Shown here in pieces: positions 19,447 to 27,224 of a stretch of 64,000 nt of DNA (within the stretch, counting starts at the first letter, position 1; the number at the start of each line of letters is the position of its first letter). Under the pieces are notes generated by a model. The model was given only the letters and a program-made list of their open reading frames with translations, was not told the DNA's origin and did no database searches. A program made the translations under genes and the position numbers. This DNA comes from CAZXFH01 sp964640055 (GTDB taxonomy: Bacteria > Fidelibacterota > UBA2242 > JAFGTP01). The stretch covers positions 37,017 through 101,016 of the forward strand of contig CAZXFH010000005.1 in NCBI GenBank assembly GCA_964640055.1, given 5' to 3'.

Positions 19447-21321
19447 TTGGCTAAAGAAGCTCGGAAAAAAAGATTCCAACACAAGTTACCCGGTTTTCTG
19501 TTTAAAAATTTTACCAATTTGCTCGACAACTTTCCGGAAGGTACTATTTATATTGATATGGATTGGAAAGTCCGATACCTTAATCCTTCCTTTGCAGCCA
19601 TGTTAGGGGCTTCCGTCTCGGAGCTAATTGACTGTCCGGCCGATCATTTTTTCCCCCTCCACTCTCTAAAAGCCCTACAGAAAAAATGGGAGGATTCCCC
19701 ACCGGATAAATCATTCCGGATCGAGCTGCACATCAAGTCGCCATCGGAAAAAGAAAAAAAGATTAACGGGACGGTTTTACCAGCTGTAGATCAGGCGGGT
19801 AAACGGATCGGTTTTTTAGCCTCCTTCCCCGGCACTTCAAGTCAGTTGAACGATTTGGCAATTCGCAAGACCTATTTTGAGAATCTCTTTCACTCCTCAC
19901 CGGATGCCATTGCCATTTTAGATGCTGAAGATCGCGTCCTTGAAATTAATAGAAGTTTCGAAAAACTATTCGGATATACCGGTGACGAGGCCACTGGGCG
20001 TCATATCAACGATCTGGTCGTCCCCGAGCATCTGAAACAGGAAGGGCGCAATGCCACCCAGGAAGTGGCCGAAGGAAAACCGATCCAAATTGAAACCGTC
20101 AGACAGACCAAAGACGGACGAAATATCGATGTTTCCATTGTCGGCAAACCGATCATGCTGGGTAAAGATCAGGTGGCGGTATACGGAATCTATCGCGATA
20201 TTTCGCAGCGTAAATCCGCTGAACGACGCCTGAATATTCTTTATGAAATCTCGGATACAGTCAGTTCTGCCGATAATCTTGACCAGTATTTCCAAGCCGT
20301 ACATCACGCCCTGGGCAAGGTCATGGATGTCAGCAATTTTTACATTGCTCTGGTGGATGAAAAGGACCAAGGATTATATTTTCCATACTTTCAAGATGAG
20401 AAAAGTTCTGATTACTCTGAATCGCGCATTAAGATTGATAATCCCTACGCCTTAACTACCGAAATAATCAGATCCAAACGTCCCCTATTCCTACACGCAC
20501 CAGAACTGAAACAGCGCTATGACAGTGGCAAAAATAAAGCCTGGGGATATGCCCCCAAATGCTGGATGGGTGTACCGCTGATTTTAAAGGACAAAGCGAT
20601 CGGAGCGATTGTCCTGCAGAGCTATACCGCGTCTGACATCTATAACGAAAAAGACCTGACCATGCTGAAATCAACCGCCGGTAAAATCGCCGTGGTCATC
20701 GACCGCAAACGCGCGGAAGAGGCCGTAAAGGAGAGCGAGGAAAAATACCGCCTGATGGTTGAGAATTCCCGCGATGCCATTGTCATCAGTCAATATGATC
20801 GTTTTATCTTTTTCAATCAGGCTTTTGCCAAAATGCTGGGTTATGAGTACGATGAGCTGATGAACAAGAATTATAAAGCCATCTACACAACAAAAGGAGT
20901 CGAAATATTAAAGGGCCGTGAGCGACGCCGCAATGCCGGGGAAGAAGTCCCCTCGCGTTACGAAACCACTTTTCGAAAAAAGGACGGATCTATTATCGAT
21001 GTGGAAGCCAATGTGAAGATTATTGATTATCACAATGATAAGGCGACTTTTGCCGTCATCCGCGATATTACCGAACAAAAGAAAATTTTAAGTGCTTTGC
21101 AGGAATCCCTGGAAAAAACCAAGCGGTTGGGTGATTTTATTCCGATTTGTGCTTCCTGTAAAAAAATCCGGGATGAAGAAAAAGAGGGGGAGCCTTGGCT
21201 TACTCCGGAGGAATATATTACCGAACGCTTACCGGATATTAACTTTTCCCATGGGATTTGCCCGGACTGTATGGAAAAATACTATCCCGGTTTCGCCAAG
21301 AAAAAAAATAAGAAGAAATAG
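19447..21321 (+). CDS. PAS-PAS-GAF-PAS sensor protein with C-terminal Cys-rich motif, no kinase domain
   Basis: Residue positions are from the 19447 start. PAS-like segments lie at about 20-125 and 140-255, a GAF domain at about 262-425 and a third PAS at about 435-555. There is no histidine-kinase, GGDEF or cyclase output. Instead the last 65 residues have CASCKKIRDEE and later CPDCMEKYYPG, a four-cysteine motif also seen at the C-terminus of other multi-PAS proteins; its role is not known to me. The TTG at 19447 has GGAG 5 nt upstream; the longer frame begins with TTG at 19402 without such a site, so I prefer the shorter form. A soluble cytoplasmic sensor is likely, since no membrane helix is seen. 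Confidence 0.82.
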   Translation: MAKEARKKRFQHKLPGFLFKNFTNLLDNFPEGTIYIDMDWKVRYLNPSFAAMLGASVSELIDCPADHFFPLHSLKALQKKWEDSPPDKSFRIELHIKSPSEKEKKINGTVLPAVDQAGKRIGFLASFPGTSSQLNDLAIRKTYFENLFHSSPDAIAILDAEDRVLEINRSFEKLFGYTGDEATGRHINDLVVPEHLKQEGRNATQEVAEGKPIQIETVRQTKDGRNIDVSIVGKPIMLGKDQVAVYGIYRDISQRKSAERRLNILYEISDTVSSADNLDQYFQAVHHALGKVMDVSNFYIALVDEKDQGLYFPYFQDEKSSDYSESRIKIDNPYALTTEIIRSKRPLFLHAPELKQRYDSGKNKAWGYAPKCWMGVPLILKDKAIGAIVLQSYTASDIYNEKDLTMLKSTAGKIAVVIDRKRAEEAVKESEEKYRLMVENSRDAIVISQYDRFIFFNQAFAKMLGYEYDELMNKNYKAIYTTKGVEILKGRERRRNAGEEVPSRYETTFRKKDGSIIDVEANVKIIDYHNDKATFAVIRDITEQKKILSALQESLEKTKRLGDFIPICASCKKIRDEEKEGEPWLTPEEYITERLPDINFSHGICPDCMEKYYPGFAKKKNKKK

Positions 21322-21387
21322 AAGATTCCTATTAACTGTTTAAACCACTTTACATTTATTTAAATACCAGCGGACAGGGAGTCTAAT

Positions 21388-21981
21388 ATGGACTCAAAAT
21401 CCGACCTATCCTTGAAATTAAAAGAGAAGCAACTTTCCAGCGAAAAGGTATTCACTGGAAAATTATTGCAGGTTTACCGGGATCAAGTCCGGCTGCCCAA
21501 TCGTAACCACTCAGTGCGTGAATATATCAAGCATCCCGGTGCTGCCGTGGTCATTCCCTACCTGGGCAAGCGGCGTCTGCTTTTCATCCGGCAATACCGC
21601 TATCCGGTCCAACAGGTGGTCACTGAGTTTCCGGCGGGGAAAATTGATCCGGGCGAGCTGCCTGATAAAACCATGCAGCGCGAGCTGGCCGAAGAAACCG
21701 GCTATTATGCTGCTCAACTAGTTAAGCTGGTGCCGATCCATACCAGTGTGGGTTACAGTAACGAAATAATTCATCTTTACTGGGCCAATTATCTGAAGCC
21801 TTCCGGTCAGCCCGGCGATGAGGATGAAAATATTATCCTGCATCCTATGACTCTCACGGAAGCCATGAGCCAACTCAAGCAAGGCAAGCTCACCGACGCC
21901 AAAACCATCATAGCCCTTTTCTGGGCCGAAAAAATTCTGTCACAACCCCAAACCAGACAGCAATTTAAAATTAAATTATAA
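21388..21981 (+). CDS. Nudix hydrolase, ADP-ribose pyrophosphatase type
   Basis: 197 residues with a complete Nudix box from about residue 87: GKID.GE, then RELAEETGY, giving G-x5-E-x7-REUXEEXGU. The sequence before it (FIRQYRYPVQQ, EFPAGKID) is characteristic of the ADP-ribose/NDP-sugar pyrophosphatase subgroup, which cleaves nucleoside diphosphate sugars to a nucleotide and sugar phosphate. GGGAG precedes the ATG. It stands 66 nt after the sensor gene and is convergent with the radical SAM gene. Substrate is inferred only from subgroup. Confidence 0.9.
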   Translation: MDSKSDLSLKLKEKQLSSEKVFTGKLLQVYRDQVRLPNRNHSVREYIKHPGAAVVIPYLGKRRLLFIRQYRYPVQQVVTEFPAGKIDPGELPDKTMQRELAEETGYYAAQLVKLVPIHTSVGYSNEIIHLYWANYLKPSGQPGDEDENIILHPMTLTEAMSQLKQGKLTDAKTIIALFWAEKILSQPQTRQQFKIKL

Positions 21982-22058
21982 TCCAATCGCTTTTACGGCA
22001 TAAGTCTTAAACATCAGGTACTAATCCCGGGCACAACTCTGGGTTTTCAACTGGTGTT

Positions 22059-23222
22059 CTAAAACTCCCGACCATCCAAATTAGGTGCCCCCTGATAGGC
22101 GGATAGGCGGGGTGGAGTCATCTTCTTCAGATGATCAAACCGTTTATACAAACTGTTGGCAAACAAATAGTCTAAATAGGCATTATCCCGGGGGGTAGTG
22201 CCGGTTACCTCGCGCCAAACCAAGGGACTTTCCATACAAAAATAGATAAAGGGCGCCCCGGCTATCGCCGTGAGTTTATTATAGATAAATTGATAGACCG
22301 GTACGCGTAAAGGGCGCAGGTAGCGTAACTTGCCGTCCTTGCCCCGGATCATCTCGGCATACGTGCTGGTTGAATGGGGATACGCTGCCCGAATTTGGTC
22401 CTGCATTGAGGGCGGAAACCGAAGCGATCCTATACTAATCCAGGCGATACGAGCCGGGTCTACAGTATTGTAAAGCCGTTCGATCAATTCAGCATAATTT
22501 TTACGCCAATTTAGGTGCAAAATAACAGGATCAAAGTGAAAACCGAGTAAAAAACCCTTTTCCTGCGCTTGGCGTGCTGCAGCGAGTCTCTCTTTCAAGC
22601 TGGCGGTTAATTTTTCTTCCCTACGAATCACCGGAGTGGGATTCAAAGACCAGGAAAGAACCGTGTGTTGCCGGTGATCCGAATCAAGCAAATCCAGGCT
22701 AGCCTTAGATTTGGTTTTTAACTCCAGCAGTCCGTTACTGACCTGTGAAAAATACCTAATGGCCTGCTTGGCAAACAAACGGGAAGCCGGTAAGGCCAGA
22801 CTATCACCCAGCTCTCCTGTCCCGACCCGGAAAAAACGCGCGGGTTGGCTACGAAGCTTGCGGTCGAGTTCAGTCAAAATTTTATCGAAATCAGTATAGA
22901 CAACCATGCCCGGTTGATTAAGATAATATTGTAAAATACAATAGCTACACCGCATAGGACAATTCAAGGTCTGATTGATCACCTGATAGCGACAGCAGAG
23001 ATAGCTTTTAGCGGTCCCCGGACATCCTTTCACCAGCTCCCCTTTACTGCGTGTCAAAAGGATTACATTTTTGGGATCTGTGTTAAGATCCATCCCGGCC
23101 AGAAAGTCACTGTCCGGAATTATATGCTGTTGCCTATCCGGATATGACTGTAATATCTCATTAGTGGTTTGATCACTGACCGTATCCCGGCTGATATATA
23201 TTTGGCGTACAAGCTTAGACAA
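22059..23222 (-). CDS. Spore-photoproduct-lyase-like radical SAM protein (SPL family)
   Basis: 387 residues. The radical SAM cluster motif is NCPMRCSYC (CxxxCxxC) near residue 92, followed by ILQYYLN, typical of the SPL family. Later motifs include RVGTGELGDSLAL, LSWSLNP and GFHFDPVI. The founding enzyme splits the thymine spore photoproduct by SAM radical chemistry, but no sporulation genes are seen here and FCB bacteria do not sporulate, so a different DNA or RNA lesion substrate is likely (inference). It is the last gene of a four-gene minus-strand set, 39 nt after the ParB-like gene. Confidence 0.87.
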   Translation of the reverse strand: MSKLVRQIYISRDTVSDQTTNEILQSYPDRQQHIIPDSDFLAGMDLNTDPKNVILLTRSKGELVKGCPGTAKSYLCCRYQVINQTLNCPMRCSYCILQYYLNQPGMVVYTDFDKILTELDRKLRSQPARFFRVGTGELGDSLALPASRLFAKQAIRYFSQVSNGLLELKTKSKASLDLLDSDHRQHTVLSWSLNPTPVIRREEKLTASLKERLAAARQAQEKGFLLGFHFDPVILHLNWRKNYAELIERLYNTVDPARIAWISIGSLRFPPSMQDQIRAAYPHSTSTYAEMIRGKDGKLRYLRPLRVPVYQFIYNKLTAIAGAPFIYFCMESPLVWREVTGTTPRDNAYLDYLFANSLYKRFDHLKKMTPPRLSAYQGAPNLDGREF

Positions 23223-23261
23223 TTTAATGCCACCACTGTGTGATGATGTTATATTCTACCG

Positions 23262-24209
23262 TTATAACATATCCAATAATTTCTGGATATCGGCCACCTC
23301 GTTGCGGGTAAAAAATTCCTGCAATTGACGCCACTCTATTGTCTCCCTGATGACCGCGCTGAGCTGTATACAGCGAGTCTCTAAACTGGGATCGGTGGTC
23401 ACTTTTAAATTGGTTGGTATGTACAGCTGGTCGATCTGAGCTTTGATACGCTGCTGTTGGGCGCTTAATACGGGAAAGCGCGCGGCCCGAATCTGCTGAC
23501 GCAGCTGGGCCAGCCGTTGTGACGGTGTTTGACTGGCAGCCAAGGTGGCTGTCACCCCCAGGGAATCGATCACCTGGCTGAAGCGGCAGTCATCGCGACG
23601 GGCGATTTCATACACATGGGTAATAATTTCCCTAAACACACTTAAGGAGAGTTTTGTCTTTTGAATGAGTTGCAGGAGAAAGGGGGTCGCACCCGGATGC
23701 ATTTTACCAGTCAGCATCCAAACTTGCAAAGGCGCTTTTTTACGGATCAAAAATTCGACCAGCTCCGGTGGTAAAGCAGTAAGCGATAAATAGGCATTAA
23801 GGTTCCGCATGTTCAAGTCGACCCCCAGATGATCAGCCAGCTCGTCAATAATTTGCTGCAATGAGGTATCGTGTTCAATCAACAGATTCAATAATTTGGC
23901 TACCTCGATGGGGTATAATTCCCGTTGCTGACGGTGATAATTAACAACCAGTCTGGCTAGCTCACACCAGGATCGGTTTTCTGTCAATATATAGGCCGGA
24001 AAGGAATCAATTCCCTGCTCTATGTAATACCAAAACAGATCAAATCCATATAGCAGCTGATGCTTTTTTCCAACAGCCCGTAGAATTAATGGGTAGCGTG
24101 GAAATTGTAAGGGGCGGTGCGCAACCTTAGGTTCCAGTGAGGAATAAAAGATATCCCACTGGCGATCAGTGGCCTCACAATTCCGCCAGCTGAGCGTGGT
24201 AATTCTCAT
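23262..24209 (-). CDS. ParB-like protein lacking the canonical CTPase motif
   Basis: 315 residues. I recognise a ParB-type layout: residues about 30-75 (PLILRAVGKKHQLLYGFDLF and a following PAYIL strand) resemble the ParB N-terminal fold, about 85-210 resembles the helical KorB/ParB HTH part (YPIEVAKLLNLL, a region with LGVDLNMRNLNAYLSLTALP, then KLSLSVFREII). The GERRxRA nucleotide motif of partition ParB is absent (GFDLFWY here). It overlaps the glycosyltransferase gene by 35 nt and precedes the SPL-like gene by 39 nt. It may be a DNA-binding partner of the radical SAM enzyme; that is inference. Distant similarity judged by eye, hence moderate confidence. Confidence 0.6.
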   Translation of the reverse strand: MRITTLSWRNCEATDRQWDIFYSSLEPKVAHRPLQFPRYPLILRAVGKKHQLLYGFDLFWYYIEQGIDSFPAYILTENRSWCELARLVVNYHRQQRELYPIEVAKLLNLLIEHDTSLQQIIDELADHLGVDLNMRNLNAYLSLTALPPELVEFLIRKKAPLQVWMLTGKMHPGATPFLLQLIQKTKLSLSVFREIITHVYEIARRDDCRFSQVIDSLGVTATLAASQTPSQRLAQLRQQIRAARFPVLSAQQQRIKAQIDQLYIPTNLKVTTDPSLETRCIQLSAVIRETIEWRQLQEFFTRNEVADIQKLLDML

Positions 24210-25044
24210 TAAACTCTTGCAGCTTTTGGCGATATATTTTCAGTTTTTTATAATAAATATTCGGTAGTTCCGGTCGCTTTTCACGACCATTGTTTAGAAT
24301 CGCTAGTTTATTGACGATCTCCTTGAGAACATGCTGCCGGTATTCTGTCGGCAGATCGTAGGTTAGAATCTTTTCCAGGGCCCGGACACGATAGCGGTCC
24401 ATGCCCCAATACTTACGGGAGAGTTGATCGGCATGTCCGCCGGTCTTGACCACTAATTTTTGTGGCAGAAGACCGATCGGATACTTGCGAGCGATCCGCA
24501 GCCACAAATCATAATCTTCGCAGACCGGAAAACTTTCATCAAACACGCCGACATCATTGAACACCTTCTGATGGATCATAACGGCGGAGGGAGACACAAT
24601 ACACAGAGGCAGGCATTCTTTGAAGATCCAGCCCTGGTGTTTCCGATGTTTATCCATGGGATTGACCGGTTTCCCGTCACGGATCCACTTTTCTCCCGTC
24701 TGGGACACCAGATACTGATTGGTCTGCGTGTAATGCAGTTGTTTTTCCAATTTTTCGGGCAACCAGTAGTCATCGGAATCCAGAAAGGCCACCCAACTGC
24801 CGGTGGATTTTTCCAGCCCGAAATTTCGGGCCGCGGAAACACCGCCATGCAATTTGGAAAAATAGCGGATGCTCTGCTGGTATTTATCGATAATATGGGT
24901 TGTATCGTCCGTGGAGCCATCGTCAATGATAATCAATTCCCTGTTTTTATGGGTCTGGTCTAAAACCGAATTAATCGCCTTTTCCAGACTGGCTTCGCGA
25001 TTGTAAGTGGGAATAACAACTGAAATTTTATTGGGATCGTCCAT
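24175..25044 (-). CDS. Family 2 glycosyltransferase (GT-A)
   Basis: 289 residues. The GT2 landmarks are ISVVIPTYNRE (nucleotide-sugar binding), IIIDDGSTDDT, GGVSAARNFG, FLDSDDYW (the DXD-type metal site) and ESFPVCEDYDLWLR (ED acceptor/base region). A C-terminal helical stretch without membrane segments suggests a cytoplasmic enzyme. Such proteins transfer a sugar from a nucleotide donor, usually to polysaccharide or lipid acceptors. Its setting is unusual: it overlaps the nucleosidase gene upstream (17 nt) and the ParB-like gene downstream (35 nt), with no other envelope sugar genes near. The acceptor cannot be inferred. Confidence 0.9.
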   Translation of the reverse strand: MDDPNKISVVIPTYNREASLEKAINSVLDQTHKNRELIIIDDGSTDDTTHIIDKYQQSIRYFSKLHGGVSAARNFGLEKSTGSWVAFLDSDDYWLPEKLEKQLHYTQTNQYLVSQTGEKWIRDGKPVNPMDKHRKHQGWIFKECLPLCIVSPSAVMIHQKVFNDVGVFDESFPVCEDYDLWLRIARKYPIGLLPQKLVVKTGGHADQLSRKYWGMDRYRVRALEKILTYDLPTEYRQHVLKEIVNKLAILNNGREKRPELPNIYYKKLKIYRQKLQEFNENYHAQLAEL

Positions 25045-25657
25045 GTTCCTTTACCAGAGACTTGACTTGTTTTAGGATTTTCAAAACAGCGGGTGCCAAA
25101 TTATGGATAACCCGTTCAAATGAGCCCCTAAATTTAACAATTGTGAGCAATTCTGCAATATCTGAAATGACTTTAAGGGTTAGAAAATGGCATGTATGTG
25201 TCTGGCAAAGCTGGTTGAGCGCAAAGGCCTCCATGTCCACTACCTGTGCACGGCTTACAGCGATAAGTTTGTCTTTCTGACCCCGCGTAATAATCGGCTT
25301 TTGACTCGAAATAAGGGCGCCGGTTTTCCAGTGCGAGGCCCGCTGCAGACGATTCAAAGGAAAGTTGATTGACTCCCATTGCATATCATCTTTAGTGAGG
25401 TAACCTATCTGATAGGGAACAAAAATATCACCCACCTCAATCTCCGGGGTCAGGGATCCGGCCGTACCTAGGTTTAGTACCAGCGTATAAGTCTGGGAGC
25501 GCAAGACCACTTTCAGGCTTTTTCGAGCCTGCTGCAGCCCTATCCCTGTCTTCAGAAAATCAAGGTCAAGACCCGGATCGCTATTTACCGGTTGCTGGCA
25601 ACATTGCCGGACAACACGAAGTTCCCTCTCCAGCGCTGCAGTGATCAAAACTCGCAT
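25028..25657 (-). CDS. Nucleoside phosphorylase-fold hydrolase (MTA/SAH nucleosidase-like)
   Basis: About 209 residues of the purine nucleoside phosphorylase/MTN fold: MRVLITAALERELR, LNLGTAGSLTPEIEVGDI, VVDMEAFAL (ribose-binding Met-Glu) and KVISDIAE (catalytic Asp). These match MTA/SAH nucleosidases and the related futalosine hydrolase. In the first role it would clear SAM by-products such as 5'-deoxyadenosine or MTA, which fits the radical SAM gene in the same set; in the second it would serve menaquinone synthesis. The ATG at 25657 is preferred; a TTG at 25681 would add eight residues without a better ribosome site. It opens a four-gene overlapping set. Confidence 0.78.
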   Translation of the reverse strand: MRVLITAALERELRVVRQCCQQPVNSDPGLDLDFLKTGIGLQQARKSLKVVLRSQTYTLVLNLGTAGSLTPEIEVGDIFVPYQIGYLTKDDMQWESINFPLNRLQRASHWKTGALISSQKPIITRGQKDKLIAVSRAQVVDMEAFALNQLCQTHTCHFLTLKVISDIAELLTIVKFRGSFERVIHNLAPAVLKILKQVKSLVKEHGRSQ

Positions 25658-25737
25658 GGCTGCCCAAGTTTTCCAAATCAATATGATTTATGAGTGCAGA
25701 TTAAACTGCTCCCAAAAAAAAATCAGACGCGGCTCTA

Positions 25738-25971
25738 TCAGGCTGTTCTTTTTTTCTTTTCGGAAGCGTTGGATACCTTTTCACGCCATTCGTCATCATC
25801 GACGCGCAAGTAAAATCCACAATTATTACATATTTTATAATAAACCTTATGTCCGAAATAAGAGCTGCGGCGGTAGACCATTACATCGTTGCATCTTTTA
25901 CAGGGTTCACTGAGCTTACGGTCATAGGGTTGCGGGTGCATTCGCTTTTTGTTTTTTGTTTTACTACCCAT
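25738..25971 (-). CDS. Small zinc-ribbon-like protein
   Basis: 77 residues, basic at both ends, with CKRC near residue 24 and CNNC near 48, the spacing of a zinc ribbon. GAGG lies 4 nt before the ATG, supporting real translation. Similar short proteins are often uncharacterised nucleic-acid-binding factors. It is divergent from pfkA (254 bp between them) and 80 nt upstream of the nucleosidase gene, so it could lead that transcript. I do not recognise a named family. Confidence 0.65.
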   Translation of the reverse strand: MGSKTKNKKRMHPQPYDRKLSEPCKRCNDVMVYRRSSYFGHKVYYKICNNCGFYLRVDDDEWREKVSNASEKKKRTA

Positions 25972-26225
25972 AACGCCTCAATTTAATATTTGACGGATCT
26001 TCCAGATATCCCTGAATAACTTCTAAAATTATGTGCATATTGTCAAGAATAATACGTAGATAGCAGTTTTGCAGGATGATAAATAAATCTCAGAAATAAA
26101 TTTTCCTTTATGAATACCAATAGATTCTTGAGATTTCAATGGTAAATCAGTTGAGTAACATGATTTTTTTTAGTAGTTTTGACAGTGCATTCTATGAATA
26201 AATCATTGACAAGCGGAGAGGAAAA

Positions 26226-27203
26226 ATGCCAGAAAATAAACGTATAGCTGTTATGACAAGTGGCGGTGACGCCCCGGGGATGAATGCCTGTATTCGGGCG
26301 GTAGTCCGGACCGCCATTGACGAAGGGCTCTCTATATTTGGTATCTACGAAGGCTATGAAGGATTAATCTCCGGCGAATTAATGCCTTTGAACCGCCGTT
26401 CGGTCAGTAACATCATTCAAAAAGGGGGTACTTTTCTGAAAACCTCCCGTTCTGAAACCTTCCGGCACCCTACAGGTCGCAAGCGAGCGGCCGAAATGCT
26501 CAAGGAATGGCAAATCAAAGGACTGATCATCATCGGCGGGGATGGCAGTTTTCGCGGAGCCCATGCGCTACACGAAGAACAAAATATCCAAATTATAGGA
26601 GTACCGGCCACCATCGATAATGACATTTTTGGCACCGATTTTACCATTGGCTATGATTCAGCGGTCAAGACTGCGCTGGATTCCATCGATAAAATCCGGG
26701 ACACTGCGGCCTCCCATAACCGGCTTTTTATTGTAGAAGTAATGGGCCGCCATGCCGGATTCATTGCCTTGCAGGTGGGTATTTGCGGCGGGGCGGAAGA
26801 AATTCTGGTACCCGAGAAAAAGAGTGATATCGAAGAGCTGGGCAAAAAAATAAAAACCTGGACCCAGCTGGGTAAGCGCAGCAGTTTGGTGGTAGTCGCC
26901 GAGGGTGATGAATTGGGCAATGCGCATACGATTGCAGAAACCATTCAGAAAAATTTCCATATATCCTGTCATGTATGTGTCCTAGGGCATACGCAACGCG
27001 GCGGAACCCCCTCTTCTACGGACCGCTTACTGGCCACTCGCCTGGGTTACCACGCGGTCATGGCCATCAAAGAGGACAAAGATGATATGATGGTGGGTTG
27101 GAGAGCCAATAAAATTCATTATGTCCCCTTACCGGATTCCTGGCAGAAAAAGAAAAAATTGGATGAGGAACTGATTAAATTATATCATATTATGAGCACC
27201 TAA
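26226..27203 (+). CDS. pfkA: 6-phosphofructokinase
   Basis: 325 residues, normal for bacterial PfkA. It phosphorylates fructose 6-phosphate to the 1,6-bisphosphate in glycolysis. Seen: MTSGGDAPGMNA, IIIGGDGSFRGA (glycine after GGD as in ATP-using enzymes, not the aspartate of PPi-dependent ones), ATIDNDIFGTD (catalytic Asp) and LGHTQRGG (Arg contacts). Alanine replaces the usual glycine before TIDND, so the phosphate donor should be tested. GGAGAGG precedes the ATG. The next gene, a GAF signalling protein, begins 21 nt after the stop, so pfkA is probably cotranscribed with three signalling genes. Confidence 0.95.
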   Translation: MPENKRIAVMTSGGDAPGMNACIRAVVRTAIDEGLSIFGIYEGYEGLISGELMPLNRRSVSNIIQKGGTFLKTSRSETFRHPTGRKRAAEMLKEWQIKGLIIIGGDGSFRGAHALHEEQNIQIIGVPATIDNDIFGTDFTIGYDSAVKTALDSIDKIRDTAASHNRLFIVEVMGRHAGFIALQVGICGGAEEILVPEKKSDIEELGKKIKTWTQLGKRSSLVVVAEGDELGNAHTIAETIQKNFHISCHVCVLGHTQRGGTPSSTDRLLATRLGYHAVMAIKEDKDDMMVGWRANKIHYVPLPDSWQKKKKLDEELIKLYHIMST

Positions 27204-27224
27204 ATTTGTTTTCAGGAGAGTACG

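Noticed and set aside
26179..26206. TTGACA upstream of pfkA as a promoter
   Set aside because: No acceptable -10 box at 16-18 nt.
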